The translations under genes and the position numbers were made by a program. Source: Corynebacterium sp. (GTDB taxonomy: Bacteria; Actinomycetota; Actinomycetes; Mycobacteriales; Mycobacteriaceae). Taken from it: DNA of 64,000 nt. Shown piece after piece: positions 37,548-46,334 of the stretch (the first letter of the stretch is position 1; every line of letters begins with the position of its first letter). The stretch spans positions 592,967 to 656,966 of the forward strand of contig NZ_JAUNKO010000001.1 of the NCBI RefSeq assembly GCF_030532715.1, in the 5' to 3' direction. The notes below the pieces were generated by a model. That model was not told where the DNA came from, searched no databases, and saw only the letters and a list, made by a program, of their open reading frames with translations.

Positions 37548-37766
37548 TCTGAACCCGCGTTTCGACGCCCCCACCCGCGCCCGCCGCACCCCCATACAGG
37601 GGGTTTCTTTATTGTGTGCGCAATTCGTATCGTTTTTCGAATAACTTTCGCTGGTACTTTTTACTATATAAGCACGTTTATCGGCTTCGTGTTCGCGGTG
37701 TCTTTGCGCGCGGTGCGATTGCACTTCCGCCCGCAAGTACCACAAGACCAGAAAGGGCTGAGTGCA

Positions 37767-37970
37767 ATGCCCGAAGTACGCTGCCACCTTGACAAGCTGC
37801 TGGCGGAACGAAATCTCACGCTGGCCGCGTTGGCGGACATGGTCGGAGTCACGGTAGTCAACCTATCCATTCTGAAGAATAACCGTGCGAAGGCAGTCCG
37901 GTTTTCTACGCTCGTATCGTTGTGCGAAGCGTTGGACTGCCAGCCGGGGGATCTGTTCACAGTGAGGTAA
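37767..37970 (+). CDS. Small Cro/C1-type HTH regulator
   Basis: The 67-residue protein is a stand-alone helix-turn-helix (LTLAALADMVGVTVVNLSIL, then FSTLVSLCEALDCQPGDLF), the YozG type that is often paired with a membrane protein. ATG 37767 follows AAAGGG by ten bases. The longer open frame upstream (from 37614) is hydrophobic and may be a remnant of a partner gene. Its stop lies in a 14-base tandem duplication that also carries the ribosome site of the next gene. Confidence 0.85.
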   Translation: MPEVRCHLDKLLAERNLTLAALADMVGVTVVNLSILKNNRAKAVRFSTLVSLCEALDCQPGDLFTVR

Positions 37971-37989
37971 CGATAGTGAGGTAACGATC

Positions 37990-38967
37990 ATGCGTGGCAA
38001 GAAACTTCTCGGCTGCTTCGGAGGGTTCACCACCCTCGTCGTTCTCGTGGGGCTGCTGCTCGTCTGGATCTACGGCCCGATGCTTGGCGCTGGCACTCTT
38101 GGCCGCCCAATTTTCTTGGTCGCCACGCCGCACCGTTACGCCACCTTTGCGTTCGATCTCGCCGAGGCCCAGGGCCTGTACTCAGACAGCGAGGAGTTCC
38201 GCACCGCCCGCGCGGAGGCAGAACAGAAACTCCCCGATGCGAATACGTTGGCGGACACCCACCCCATTATCGACGACGTGCTCAAAGCCGCCGGCGGAAA
38301 GCACTCACGCGTGCTGCCACCGGAGGAAAACCAGCCGAGCTCGCTGGATAATTCCGCAATGCCCACCGTGAAACGCGACGGCGACATCGTACGCGCCACC
38401 GTCCCGGAGTTTTCGCGCGGCCCGATCGCTCAGGAGTACGCGGATACGCTCGCGAACGGACTGGCCAAGGAAGTTCCCGATTCGTGCGGCGTCATCGTCG
38501 ATCTGCGGGGAAATACTGGCGGCGACATGGGCCCCATGATCGCGGGCCTGAGCTCCTTGCTGCCGGATGGCACCGTGATGAGTTTCAAGGGCAAGGAAAT
38601 CCAAGATGTTGTGGTGTCGGGTTCGTCGGTTTCGGGCGGTGGTACCCCCATCACGGTGGCGGATAGCGGGAAGTTTTCCGGGCCTGTCGCGGTGTTGACG
38701 GATCACCGCACGGCCAGCTCGGGTGAGGCGGCGTTGTTGTCGTTCCGTGGCTTGGATAATGCGAGGTCATTCGGCGAACCTACTGCTGGATATCCCTCGG
38801 GCAACATCGTTATTGATATGCCGGACGGGGCGGCGATTTTGCTGACCACGTCCAGTGATGTGGCCCGCACGGGCGAGGAGTTTGCGGAGGATCCGATTGC
38901 CCCCGATGTAGACACGGACCAGCCTGTCGAGGAAGCAACCGAATGGTTGAAGCAGAAATGCAGCTAG
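37990..38967 (+). CDS. S41-family (tail-specific-like) peptidase, membrane-anchored
   Basis: The 325-residue protein has one N-terminal membrane helix (TTLVVLVGLLLVWIYG) and an extracytoplasmic S41 domain with VDLRGNTGG, RTASSGEAALLSFRG (first Ser of ASSGE aligns with the nucleophile of CtpA/Tsp) and FGEPTAGYPSG. The lysine used by classical C-terminal proteases (in GKG) is a Tyr here, so the mechanism may differ, as in other PDZ-lacking S41 enzymes. No PDZ domain is seen. GAGG ribosome site at 37977-37980 lies in a duplicated 14-mer. A paralogue follows nine bases downstream. Confidence 0.8.
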   Translation: MRGKKLLGCFGGFTTLVVLVGLLLVWIYGPMLGAGTLGRPIFLVATPHRYATFAFDLAEAQGLYSDSEEFRTARAEAEQKLPDANTLADTHPIIDDVLKAAGGKHSRVLPPEENQPSSLDNSAMPTVKRDGDIVRATVPEFSRGPIAQEYADTLANGLAKEVPDSCGVIVDLRGNTGGDMGPMIAGLSSLLPDGTVMSFKGKEIQDVVVSGSSVSGGGTPITVADSGKFSGPVAVLTDHRTASSGEAALLSFRGLDNARSFGEPTAGYPSGNIVIDMPDGAAILLTTSSDVARTGEEFAEDPIAPDVDTDQPVEEATEWLKQKCS

Positions 38968-38976
38968 CCTAGTAGC

Positions 38977-39906
38977 ATGAATCTTCCTCTCATTTTGCTC
39001 GCAAGCTTGGGCGCTGTGCATCGCTATGGGCCTTCCATCGGGGCGCGTTATTTGGGCCGCCCGGTGTTTTTGGTCAAGCCTTCGCCGCGCCGGTACTCCG
39101 AATTGGCTATCGAATTAGGGATGCGTTACGGCATTTACGCGATGACGATGGCGGCGCACAAGGGGCTGCTTGTTGCGCGCGCGAAGATGCCGCGGACGCA
39201 TACTATGGCCGACGCCCATGCGCTTTCCGACGCCGTGCTCAAAGCCGCCGGCGGTAAGCATTCCGGCGTCGTGGATTCCGCACCTACCTCAGACGTTGCA
39301 GCGTCTCCCAGCGTCCGGCGAGAAGGGAACACAGTGGTGATTACCCTGCCAGGCTTCTCCTCCCCCGAAGCGGCAAACACAACGTCGAAGGGGTTGATTC
39401 GCGAGCTGGAGTCAGGTGCGACATCAGTGATCATTGATCTCCGCGATGCCCACGACGGCGAGCTTGCGGAAATGTTGGTGTCGGTGAGCCCGCTGCTGCC
39501 GGACGGGGTGGCGTTTTCCTACCGCAACAACAGTAACGAGCTCACGCCGGTGTCACTGTTGTACGGGCAAGTGGACCACGGCGATTACCAGGCGATCATC
39601 GACGGCAAACAAAAGTACACCGTGCCCGTCGCCCTCCTCATCGGCCAGGGCACCCGCGGCACGGGTGAAGCGGTCGCACTCGCATTCCGCGGGCTGGTAG
39701 ATACCCGCACGTTCGGCGCCCCAACATACGGGCTGACCTGCTGGAACGCCGTGTTTCCGATGCCGGATGGCACGAGCCTTGTGCTTACCACGAACTCTAT
39801 CGTTGCTCGCACCGGTGCGGAATTTTGCGGCGAGCCGATCGATCCGGACGAGCCCACCGACGAGCCCCTAGAAAAAGCTATCGAATGGCTGTCAGTCCAC
39901 GGATAG
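38977..39906 (+). CDS. S41-like paralogue lacking the catalytic serine (pseudo-protease)
   Basis: The 309 residues align along their length with the preceding gene: GRPVFLV, HALSDAVLKAAGGKHSGV, then VIIDLR, SPLLPDG, TGEAVALAFRGLVDTRTFGAPTYG and RTGAEFCGEPIDPD. The nucleophile segment ASSGEA of copy one is RGTGEA here (Gly at codon 39658-39660), and GNTGG of the oxyanion region is AHDGE. It is therefore probably not a working protease. The N-terminal hydrophobic segment is shorter. It overlaps rdgB by 15 bases at the 3' ends. It is an intact frame, so it may have kept a binding or regulatory role. Confidence 0.75.
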   Translation: MNLPLILLASLGAVHRYGPSIGARYLGRPVFLVKPSPRRYSELAIELGMRYGIYAMTMAAHKGLLVARAKMPRTHTMADAHALSDAVLKAAGGKHSGVVDSAPTSDVAASPSVRREGNTVVITLPGFSSPEAANTTSKGLIRELESGATSVIIDLRDAHDGELAEMLVSVSPLLPDGVAFSYRNNSNELTPVSLLYGQVDHGDYQAIIDGKQKYTVPVALLIGQGTRGTGEAVALAFRGLVDTRTFGAPTYGLTCWNAVFPMPDGTSLVLTTNSIVARTGAEFCGEPIDPDEPTDEPLEKAIEWLSVHG

Positions 39907-40584
39907 CACGCCATTATGCTCGGGGCCTACGCCTTCGCCGCGCTCGTTCGCTTCCGCAGCGAGCTGCACCAGCACCGGAACCAATAGGCCAAGCGCTTTA
40001 CCGCGGTGGGATAGGGCATCCTTTTCTTCCGGGCTGAGTTCGGCGGAGGTGCGGGGCCGTTCCTCGCTACCGGCCACGCGTTCGTCTTCCTCGGCGGGCA
40101 CAAACAATGGGTCGTAACCGAATCCATTCTCGCCAACTGGGGTGCGCACGAGACGGCCCGCCCACACGCCTTTTTCCACATACTCCTCGCCGTTGGGGGT
40201 GACCACTGCGCACACAGACACGAACGCGGCGTCGCGACGCCCATGCGGAACATCGCTCATCTGAGCCAACAGCAACTCGTTATTGGCGTCGTCATCGCCG
40301 TGCTGACCGCACCACCGCGCGGACAGCACCCCTGGCATGCCGCCCAATTCCTCAACCGTCAGTCCGGAATCGTCGGCGATCGTGGTCACGCCGGTTTCCT
40401 TCGCCCCGGCGCGCGCCTTAATCAACGCGTTGTCAGCAAATGTACGGCCGTTTTCCACCGGCTCAGGGTAACCCAACAAATCCTCAGAGGACACCAGTTC
40501 GATCCCCGCCACGCCCGCGGCATCAAGGACGCGGCGCAGCTCTTGCAATTTCTTAGGGTTGTGCGAAGCAACGTGCAATAACAT
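39892..40584 (-). CDS. rdgB: XTP/dITP diphosphatase (non-canonical purine NTPase)
   Basis: The 230-residue enzyme hydrolyses ITP, dITP and XTP, keeping damaged purines out of DNA. Family marks are ASHNPKKLQELR at the start, ADDSGL, and GVLSARWCG, followed by ENGFGYDPLFVP. ATG 40584 is the start that matches the family; the longer frame is upstream noise. It follows rph by four bases and is co-transcribed. Confidence 0.95.
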   Translation of the reverse strand: MLLHVASHNPKKLQELRRVLDAAGVAGIELVSSEDLLGYPEPVENGRTFADNALIKARAGAKETGVTTIADDSGLTVEELGGMPGVLSARWCGQHGDDDANNELLLAQMSDVPHGRRDAAFVSVCAVVTPNGEEYVEKGVWAGRLVRTPVGENGFGYDPLFVPAEEDERVAGSEERPRTSAELSPEEKDALSHRGKALGLLVPVLVQLAAEANERGEGVGPEHNGVLSVD

Positions 40585-40588
40585 GAAA

Positions 40589-41317
40589 CTAACTTTCCAA
40601 CGCGGCTTTCTGCAGGGCAATAAGTTCGGCACAACCCTTCTCCGCGGCGCCAAGCAACGCCTCGAGTTGCGCGCGGCTAAACGTGTTGTGCTCACCGGTA
40701 CCTTGGATTTCCACGAACTCCCCGGCAGCAGTCATAATCACGTTCATGTCTACTTCCGCGCGGGAATCCTCTTCGTACGGAAGATCGAGGCACACGGCAC
40801 CCTCGATAATGCCGACGGACACCGCCGCCACCGGGGGCAATAGCGGATCACCGGAAAGCACGCCGCGGCGCTTGAGTTCGGCCACGGCGTCGGCAAGCGC
40901 GACATAGGCACCGGTAATTGCGGCGGTACGCGTACCACCGTCAGCCTGCAACACATCGCAATCGATAGCAATTGTGTTCTCCCCCAGCTGCGTCAAATCA
41001 ATGGCGGCGCGCAACGATCGACCAACCAGGCGAGAAATCTCGTGGGTGCGGCCCTTGACCTTGCCTTTCATCGACTCCCGAGGCATGCGTTCGTGCGTAG
41101 CTGCGGGCAGCATGGAGTACTCCGCCGTCAGCCACCCCTCGCCCGAGCCCAATTTAAACCGAGGAATCCGTTCCTCCACGCTCGCGGTACACATCACGCG
41201 GGTATTACCGAATTCCACGAGCACGCTGCCCGCCGGGTTGCTGGTAAAACCCCTGGTAATGGTTACGGGACGGAGTTCGTCGAGAGCGCGGCCGTCGGCG
41301 CGAGTAAAAACAGTCAT
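40589..41317 (-). CDS. rph: Ribonuclease PH
   Basis: The 242-residue phosphorolytic exoribonuclease trims the 3' ends of tRNA precursors. Signature: [33 protein letters not shown], and [22 protein letters not shown] 41317 fits the conserved start ([18 protein letters not shown]). It is coupled to rdgB as in mycobacteria (RphA-Rv1341). Confidence 0.96.
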   Translation of the reverse strand: MTVFTRADGRALDELRPVTITRGFTSNPAGSVLVEFGNTRVMCTASVEERIPRFKLGSGEGWLTAEYSMLPAATHERMPRESMKGKVKGRTHEISRLVGRSLRAAIDLTQLGENTIAIDCDVLQADGGTRTAAITGAYVALADAVAELKRRGVLSGDPLLPPVAAVSVGIIEGAVCLDLPYEEDSRAEVDMNVIMTAAGEFVEIQGTGEHNTFSRAQLEALLGAAEKGCAELIALQKAALES

Positions 41318-41398
41318 GAACACACAGTACTCCCCCGGCATCTACCCCACTGATGTCCGCCCCTCCGGCGCCGTGCGCGCCGCCTTCGACCAACCCCA

Positions 41399-41512
41399 CA
41401 TGTCGAATCTGCCTCAGGCAGATTCTCCCGACCCGCGCAGAGCCCCCATTTCCCCAGTTCGCGGGTCCTTGTTAATGAACTCACCGGCCGGCAATCAGGC
41501 AGATTCGACATG
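41399..41512. repeat. Inverted repeats upstream of rph
   Basis: CATGTCGAATCTGCCT (41399-41414) is an exact inverted match of AGGCAGATTCGACATG (41497-41512). The left copy also belongs to a palindrome AATCTGCCT-C-AGGCAGATT (41407-41425). The element lies in the 230-base gap between the beta-lactamase-like gene and rph, both leftward. It could be a transcription stop, an operator or a small non-coding mobile element; there is no T-run. Confidence 0.7.
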
Positions 41513-41549
41513 AGCCACGTTCCACACGAAGCCCGGGAAAACTCGCGCG

Positions 41550-42434
41550 CTAGGTGGGACACGGATTCAATGGCGCCCATTGGTCGCCGCTGAATTCCGT
41601 GTCGAGCATCGGTTGAATGCGGTCAGCAAGCGTGTTCAAAATGTCTTTGCCGGTTTCGTAGCTGCCGTCGTGCGCTCGGACGGCAATTGCGATTGCGAGG
41701 TCGCCGTCGCCACGTGGCACCAATGCCATTTGCCGGACTAGGTACTTGCCATCGGGGCCCGGCCCCCAACCCCCTTTAAAGGCCGCGCCTGCAAGGTGGC
41801 CAAGCCCGTAACTGTGTTCGGGAACTACGTTTCGCATGGCGGCGAGGATGGGCGCCGCCTCGGATTCGCACCGCCAACCGGCAAGGAAATGTGTTTGCGC
41901 GGCCAACCCCCACATCGTTTGCCCGACGATGGAGTATTCGGGTTGAAGTTGTTCGGAAGGCACGTTGGTAGCCGTATCACCGGCCTGGTGGATGACTTCG
42001 GTGACGCTTGTTGCCGCTCGATCTGGCGTTCCGAGCGCGTTCCACAACTCATCGGCGGCGGCGTTGTCGGACTCGCTAATCGCGGCGCTGATAAGTGCGG
42101 TGGATTCGGGGGTTTGTTCGTTTTGTAGGGCGGCGGTAGCGAGGGGAACTTTTGCGGTGGACCAAGCCGCGCCCTCGCGGAGGTTTCCAAGTTCGGTGGG
42201 GCCGTGCGCTCCGAGGATGACTACGCCAACTTCGTGGCCGCGCCGCGTAAGCTCAGCGACCTCACGTGTCAGGGAATCAATGCCGGGGTCGGCGGGGGGA
42301 CTCGTTTCAGAAGTGGCACTCGGTGGTTCGGCCGTAGTCGGCTGTTGCGGCACGCCAATCGTACACCCGTGCAATACGCTGCACGCCATGAGAACGGCGA
42401 TAAATTTGAAGCTACTGGATGTATACGTGCGCAT
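41550..42434 (-). CDS. Beta-lactamase-like serine hydrolase lipoprotein
   Basis: The 294-residue protein starts with a lipoprotein signal (LMACSVLHGC), then a Thr/Pro-rich linker and a serine beta-lactamase/PBP-fold domain. The three catalytic motifs are visible: STAKVPLA (SxxK), SESDNAA (SDN) and KGGWG (the KTG position). It may hydrolyse a peptidoglycan precursor or a beta-lactam; the family resembles corynebacterial and mycobacterial secreted class A-like hydrolases. Its 5' end overlaps the upstream CX8C paralogue by 23 bases, so they are coupled. Confidence 0.82.
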   Translation of the reverse strand: MRTYTSSSFKFIAVLMACSVLHGCTIGVPQQPTTAEPPSATSETSPPADPGIDSLTREVAELTRRGHEVGVVILGAHGPTELGNLREGAAWSTAKVPLATAALQNEQTPESTALISAAISESDNAAADELWNALGTPDRAATSVTEVIHQAGDTATNVPSEQLQPEYSIVGQTMWGLAAQTHFLAGWRCESEAAPILAAMRNVVPEHSYGLGHLAGAAFKGGWGPGPDGKYLVRQMALVPRGDGDLAIAIAVRAHDGSYETGKDILNTLADRIQPMLDTEFSGDQWAPLNPCPT

Positions 42435-42960
42435 CGTTTCCGCCTTGGCAGTGCACTAATTGACCATGTTTTTGGCAATCCATGGTGTACGTTTGACCAG
42501 TCACTGGCGAAAACGCCTCCACGGTATGCGGAGTATCCGGGGCTGTGCTGTAGCGCGCCAAGTACGCAACATGCACGTTGGTGGCAAACGCGTCTGAAGT
42601 AGCCCCCGATTTGTACAGGTTTTGCAGTTTCCCTGGGGGTGCGTTTCGCAGCGCGCTGTCATTGACGGGGAACGCATCGGCCGGCAGGTTGACCGCCTGA
42701 TTCACCTCTGATTTCGCGGACTCCGAAGCGTTTGGCGCGGTCGCAGCAGGCGCCGTGGGAGCGAGAGGTGCGGACGTTGAGGTGTGCGGGGTTGCGCCGG
42801 TCACGGCGTTAATAAGCTCGTCGCTGGAACTGAAAAAATAGTAACGGCCAATGTATACACCCAGGCCGAGAAATATCGCGCCAAACACGGCGATGATGCC
42901 CACGATGAGGAGTCGAAACGGGTGCGGGGATTGTTGCTGCGGGTAGTTCTGGTAGCTCAC
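42412..42960 (-). CDS. CX8C-family membrane protein, paralogue A
   Basis: The 182-residue protein has a short cytosolic head (SYQNYPQQQSPHPFR), one membrane helix (LLIVGIIAVFGAIFLGLGVYIG), an Ala/Thr/Pro linker and a C-terminal domain. That domain runs NLYKSGATSDAFATNVHVAYL, then SPVTGQTYTMDC-x8-CQGG and ends HVYIQ. The same domain ends three other genes here (44652, 45464, 46335). The two cysteines, eight residues apart, lie on the outside and could form a disulphide. I know of no described function. GTG 42960 has AAAGG seven bases upstream. It lies between the Rv1339-like gene and the beta-lactamase-like gene, interrupting the conserved order. Confidence 0.75.
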   Translation of the reverse strand: MSYQNYPQQQSPHPFRLLIVGIIAVFGAIFLGLGVYIGRYYFFSSSDELINAVTGATPHTSTSAPLAPTAPAATAPNASESAKSEVNQAVNLPADAFPVNDSALRNAPPGKLQNLYKSGATSDAFATNVHVAYLARYSTAPDTPHTVEAFSPVTGQTYTMDCQKHGQLVHCQGGNDAHVYIQ

Positions 42961-43003
42961 AATGCAGCCTTTCGTAGCTTTCCTCGGCCGATAAGCCAAC
43001 CAA

Positions 43004-43774
43004 TTACGGAATCAGAAACTCCATGCCGGGCTGCCCGATGGTAACTTTGCCGTCGAACTCAGCTTCGGCCGCAGCTTTAGCGCCAGCGGGGTCGCCCCAT
43101 GGCGGAATGTGCACGAGCACGAGTTCGCGGACCCCGGCGGCTTGGGCGAGCCGACCAGCTTCCGCCCCAGACATGTGAATGTTTGGCGCCATGCCGTCGC
43201 TGCTGGCACCCCAGGTCGCTTCGCATAGGAAGAGATCTGCAGCCGCGGCACATTCGATCAGGTCTTCGGAGTAAGCGGCGTCGCCAGAATATGCGAGCAC
43301 AGCGCCGGTATGGGGTTCCACGATGCGCAAGGCGTAGGACTCGATCGGATGCAATGTTGGGTACGGGGTAATGCGCAACCTGTCCACGATTTCGGATTGT
43401 CGCGGCACCCAATGCGTGAAGGCAAAGGTATCGGACATGTCGTCGATTTCGCCGTTGCCTTCGCCGGACAGCAGCCCCATCCGCTCGGGGGTTTCAGCGG
43501 GCCCGATGCACAGGTGGCGTTGGGTGGCGCGCGCCTCGGGATGGTAGCGGCGCCACACCAGCAGAGACGGAAAATCGAGGCAGTGGTCTGGATGGAGGTG
43601 GCTCAACACTACGTGAGCGTCGGACGGGTTTTGCACGGATTGCGCGCTGGCCAGCACACCAGGGCCGATATCCATGATTACCGACGGAGCGTTGTCCACT
43701 GAAAGGAGGTAGCCGGAGGCAGGATTGCCGGGGGCGCTCAAACTGCCGCTACACCCGAGAATGGTCAACTTCAT
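43004..43774 (-). CDS. Metallo-beta-lactamase-fold hydrolase, Rv1339-like
   Basis: The 256-residue enzyme has the metal motif VLSHLHPDHCLDF (HxHxDH) and later YSGDAAYSE and VLVHIPPW metal ligands. The mycobacterial relative Rv1339 is reported to act as an atypical cyclic-AMP phosphodiesterase; RNase Z-like proteins share this fold, but the position between murI and rph supports the Rv1339 group. ATG 43774 starts with MKLTILGCSGS, the family N-terminus. Confidence 0.85.
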   Translation of the reverse strand: MKLTILGCSGSLSAPGNPASGYLLSVDNAPSVIMDIGPGVLASAQSVQNPSDAHVVLSHLHPDHCLDFPSLLVWRRYHPEARATQRHLCIGPAETPERMGLLSGEGNGEIDDMSDTFAFTHWVPRQSEIVDRLRITPYPTLHPIESYALRIVEPHTGAVLAYSGDAAYSEDLIECAAAADLFLCEATWGASSDGMAPNIHMSGAEAGRLAQAAGVRELVLVHIPPWGDPAGAKAAAEAEFDGKVTIGQPGMEFLIP

Positions 43775-43835
43775 ATGGTTACTTTGCCACGAATCCCCGA
43801 AATGGCGTATTGAAACGCTGCGGAAGCCGCGAAGA

Positions 43836-44642
43836 TTACATCCCCTCCAATAAACTAACCTCCGTCACATGCGGGCCCAAGAAACGTTCGGCAAGTTGCG
43901 CGAACCTCGCGGGATCGCCCGTAGATTCGAAACTTCTCGACGCCACGTCATCCTCCCCGGCCAGCATATCTTGCTCGCTCAACACCCGCAGGACATCCTT
44001 GGCGGTTTCTTCAGCACTGGATACGAGCGTGATACTGTCCCCCATAGCCAATTGGATCACCCCCGTTAGGAGGGGGTAGTGGGTGCACCCCAAAACGAGC
44101 GTGTCCACGCCTTCGGCTTGCAGGGGTTCCACGTATGCCTGCGCCACCCCCAGAATCTGCCTTCCGGAGGTGATGCCGCGTTCCACAAAGTCCACAAAGC
44201 TTGGGCACGCTTGGGCGAACGCTTGTACGTTGGGAGCCTCCGCGAACAAGTGTTGGTAGCTGCCCGAATTCACCGTCCCCACCGTACCAATCACACCTAT
44301 TTTCCCGTTGCGGGTCGTGGCGATTGCGCGCCGCACCGCGGGTTGGATCACGCCGAGAATCGGGACGTCGTAACGCGTGCGAGCCTCGTCCAAAAACGCC
44401 GCCGTAGCGGTATTACAAGCGATAACGATGAGTTTGCAGCCGCGTCGAACAAGCTCATCCGTGAGCCTCGCGGCGTGCGCGCGTACGGTTTCCATGGGCA
44501 GCGGACCATACGGCGCGTGGGCGGTATCACCGATATACACGATCGATTCGTGCGGCAACTGATCGACGATCGCCCGCGCCACCGTCAACCCACCGACACC
44601 AGAATCGAAAATACCAATAGGCGCATTCTTCACGCCCACCAT
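43836..44642 (-). CDS. murI: Glutamate racemase
   Basis: The 268-residue enzyme makes D-glutamate for peptidoglycan. The two catalytic cysteines are in VIACNTATA and [25 protein letters not shown] opens the protein. It follows paralogue B by nine bases and precedes the Rv1339-like gene. Confidence 0.96.
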   Translation of the reverse strand: MVGVKNAPIGIFDSGVGGLTVARAIVDQLPHESIVYIGDTAHAPYGPLPMETVRAHAARLTDELVRRGCKLIVIACNTATAAFLDEARTRYDVPILGVIQPAVRRAIATTRNGKIGVIGTVGTVNSGSYQHLFAEAPNVQAFAQACPSFVDFVERGITSGRQILGVAQAYVEPLQAEGVDTLVLGCTHYPLLTGVIQLAMGDSITLVSSAEETAKDVLRVLSEQDMLAGEDDVASRSFESTGDPARFAQLAERFLGPHVTEVSLLEGM

Positions 44643-44651
44643 CGTAGCCAG

Positions 44652-45353
44652 CTACGCAATGTACACGTGCGCGCCTACCCCACCCTGACAATGCACGTAC
44701 GAACCTTCATCCTTGCATTTCATCTCGTACGTTTTGCCGGTCACCGGGCTTTTCGCCGTCACGGTGTGCACATCCGTCGGCGGTTTCGCGTACTCCTCTA
44801 GGTACTTCTGATGCACAGCGTTCGCAAACTCGTCCGAGGTATCGCCAGACTTATACAAGTTCACCAAATACCCAGCCTCCGCGCCGGATTGCGCGGCGCT
44901 GTTCACTGGGGTCGCCGCGTCCGGCAGATTCGCCTTCGCTGGCCGCGACCCGGGTGCCGCCCCCGGCGTCGGCTTCTCCGAACTGCTTTTCGACGTCGTG
45001 GCGCTCGACGTAGTGCTGGAAGTTTTCCGTTCGCTCGTGGCCTCTGAAGCAGCCGTGGTCTCCGCAGCAGAAGAAGTGGTGTTATCCAGGGCGGAAATCG
45101 GCGGCTCACTCATGGTCTTGTACGCCAAAAACGCCGCACTGGCCAGGATAATAAACACCAGCACCGTGACGATTACCAGCACCATGAGCATCGGACTGCG
45201 CTGCTTTTCGGCGTAGTACGGTTGCTGCGAATCATCCTCCCAATAGCCTTGCGGCTGAGCGTTATACGATTCCACGCGATCGAACTGCATAGTGGGTTCG
45301 TTGTCGCCCTGATCCCAATATTGGTTTGACGGTGGATATCCATTGGTTGTCAT
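44652..45353 (-). CDS. CX8C-family membrane protein, paralogue B
   Basis: The 233-residue protein has a Gln/Tyr-rich acidic head (NAQPQGYWEDDSQQPYYAEK), one membrane helix (MLMVLVIVTVLVFIILASAAFLAY), a long Ser/Thr-rich linker and the shared end: NLYKSGDTSDEFANAVHQKYL, SPVTGKTYEMKC-x8-CQGG, HVYIA. It is closest to paralogue A. ATG 45353 has AGGA upstream. It lies nine bases before murI and is probably co-transcribed with it, which hints at an envelope-related role. Confidence 0.75.
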   Translation of the reverse strand: MTTNGYPPSNQYWDQGDNEPTMQFDRVESYNAQPQGYWEDDSQQPYYAEKQRSPMLMVLVIVTVLVFIILASAAFLAYKTMSEPPISALDNTTSSAAETTAASEATSERKTSSTTSSATTSKSSSEKPTPGAAPGSRPAKANLPDAATPVNSAAQSGAEAGYLVNLYKSGDTSDEFANAVHQKYLEEYAKPPTDVHTVTAKSPVTGKTYEMKCKDEGSYVHCQGGVGAHVYIA

Positions 45354-45463
45354 CGCTGCATCCTGTCCCACATCTCAGCCTGAAAGCTAGCTACAGCTAT
45401 GAGTAGACCTGACGAAAAACAGCTTGGCAAGCCCATAGATTTCAGGCTCCCCCACCACCGAAA

Positions 45464-46189
45464 TCACGCGATATAGATATAACGATTCCCTGGGGCGACG
45501 CATCGAACATAGGAGGAGAAATCGCGGCAGTGTAGCTCGGCGAAGTCGTCTGCGGCGTCGTCAAACACGAGGAGCAAATGGTCCCCCGTAGGCGGCTCCG
45601 AATACAAAGACACATATTCGTACTGGGTTTCTATAGCGAACTCGTCGGACGCAGGGCCAGACTTATACACGTTAAACAAGTTCCCCGCCGGGTGATTCTG
45701 CTTCGCCGCAACATTCACCGGCTGCGCCTCCGGAGGCAATTTCGCAACAGTAGGCCGACCTAAATCCTCGATCCGCTGGCCGAAATCTTCCGCAGGTGAA
45801 TCAACCTCTCGGCCCTCACCCTGCCGCTCCTGCCCGGAAATCTCAGCAACATGTTCCGTCCCGGGGCGATTACCAAAAATATAGAGCGCCGCCGCGGAGG
45901 AAAAGATCGCCAGCCCAAACACCAGCACTCCCAAAAACACCAACATGCCGTTCGAGCGTTGAGGCGCCTCTTCAAATCCTTGCTCGAAATTTTGCTCCGC
46001 CGCCGGAAACGCGCCCGGCACATCATAACCAGCATCAACGTAACCCTGCGGGTCGACGTACCCGTGAGGGTCAACGTAACCATGCGGATACCCCTGCTGC
46101 CACTGCTCGTAATAGATGTACTAAGGTTGCGTGGCGGGCGGAAAGTACGTCGTGGGTTCTTCTTCTTGCGGCTGTTCCTGCGAACTCAC
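45464..46189 (-). pseudogene. CX8C-family membrane protein, paralogue C, interrupted by an amber codon
   Basis: A GTG at 46189 with AAGGGG six bases upstream starts SSQEQPQEEEPTTYFPPATQ, but codon 23 is TAG (46121-46123). Without it the frame continues YIYYEQWQQGYPHGYV with DPHGYVDPQGYVD repeats, a membrane helix (MLVFLGVLVFGLAIFSSAAA) and the shared tail NVYKSGPASDEFA, LHC-x8-C, YIYIA. The full product would have 241 residues. A GTG at 46021 (codon 57) could restart translation and would still include the membrane helix and tail, 185 residues. It is either a recent pseudogene, a restart product or a sequencing error. Confidence 0.72.
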
Positions 46190-46334
46190 GATGTGCCCCT
46201 TTTTTTACCTCACCGCCGACCATGTGCCACGCCGACATTAATCACCACTGAAAACTCTGGGAACATTGTGCCATGAGCATCCGTGTATGGGCATATCGCC
46301 CGCTACCACCGCTACCGAGGTGCCGGCCGCGAAG

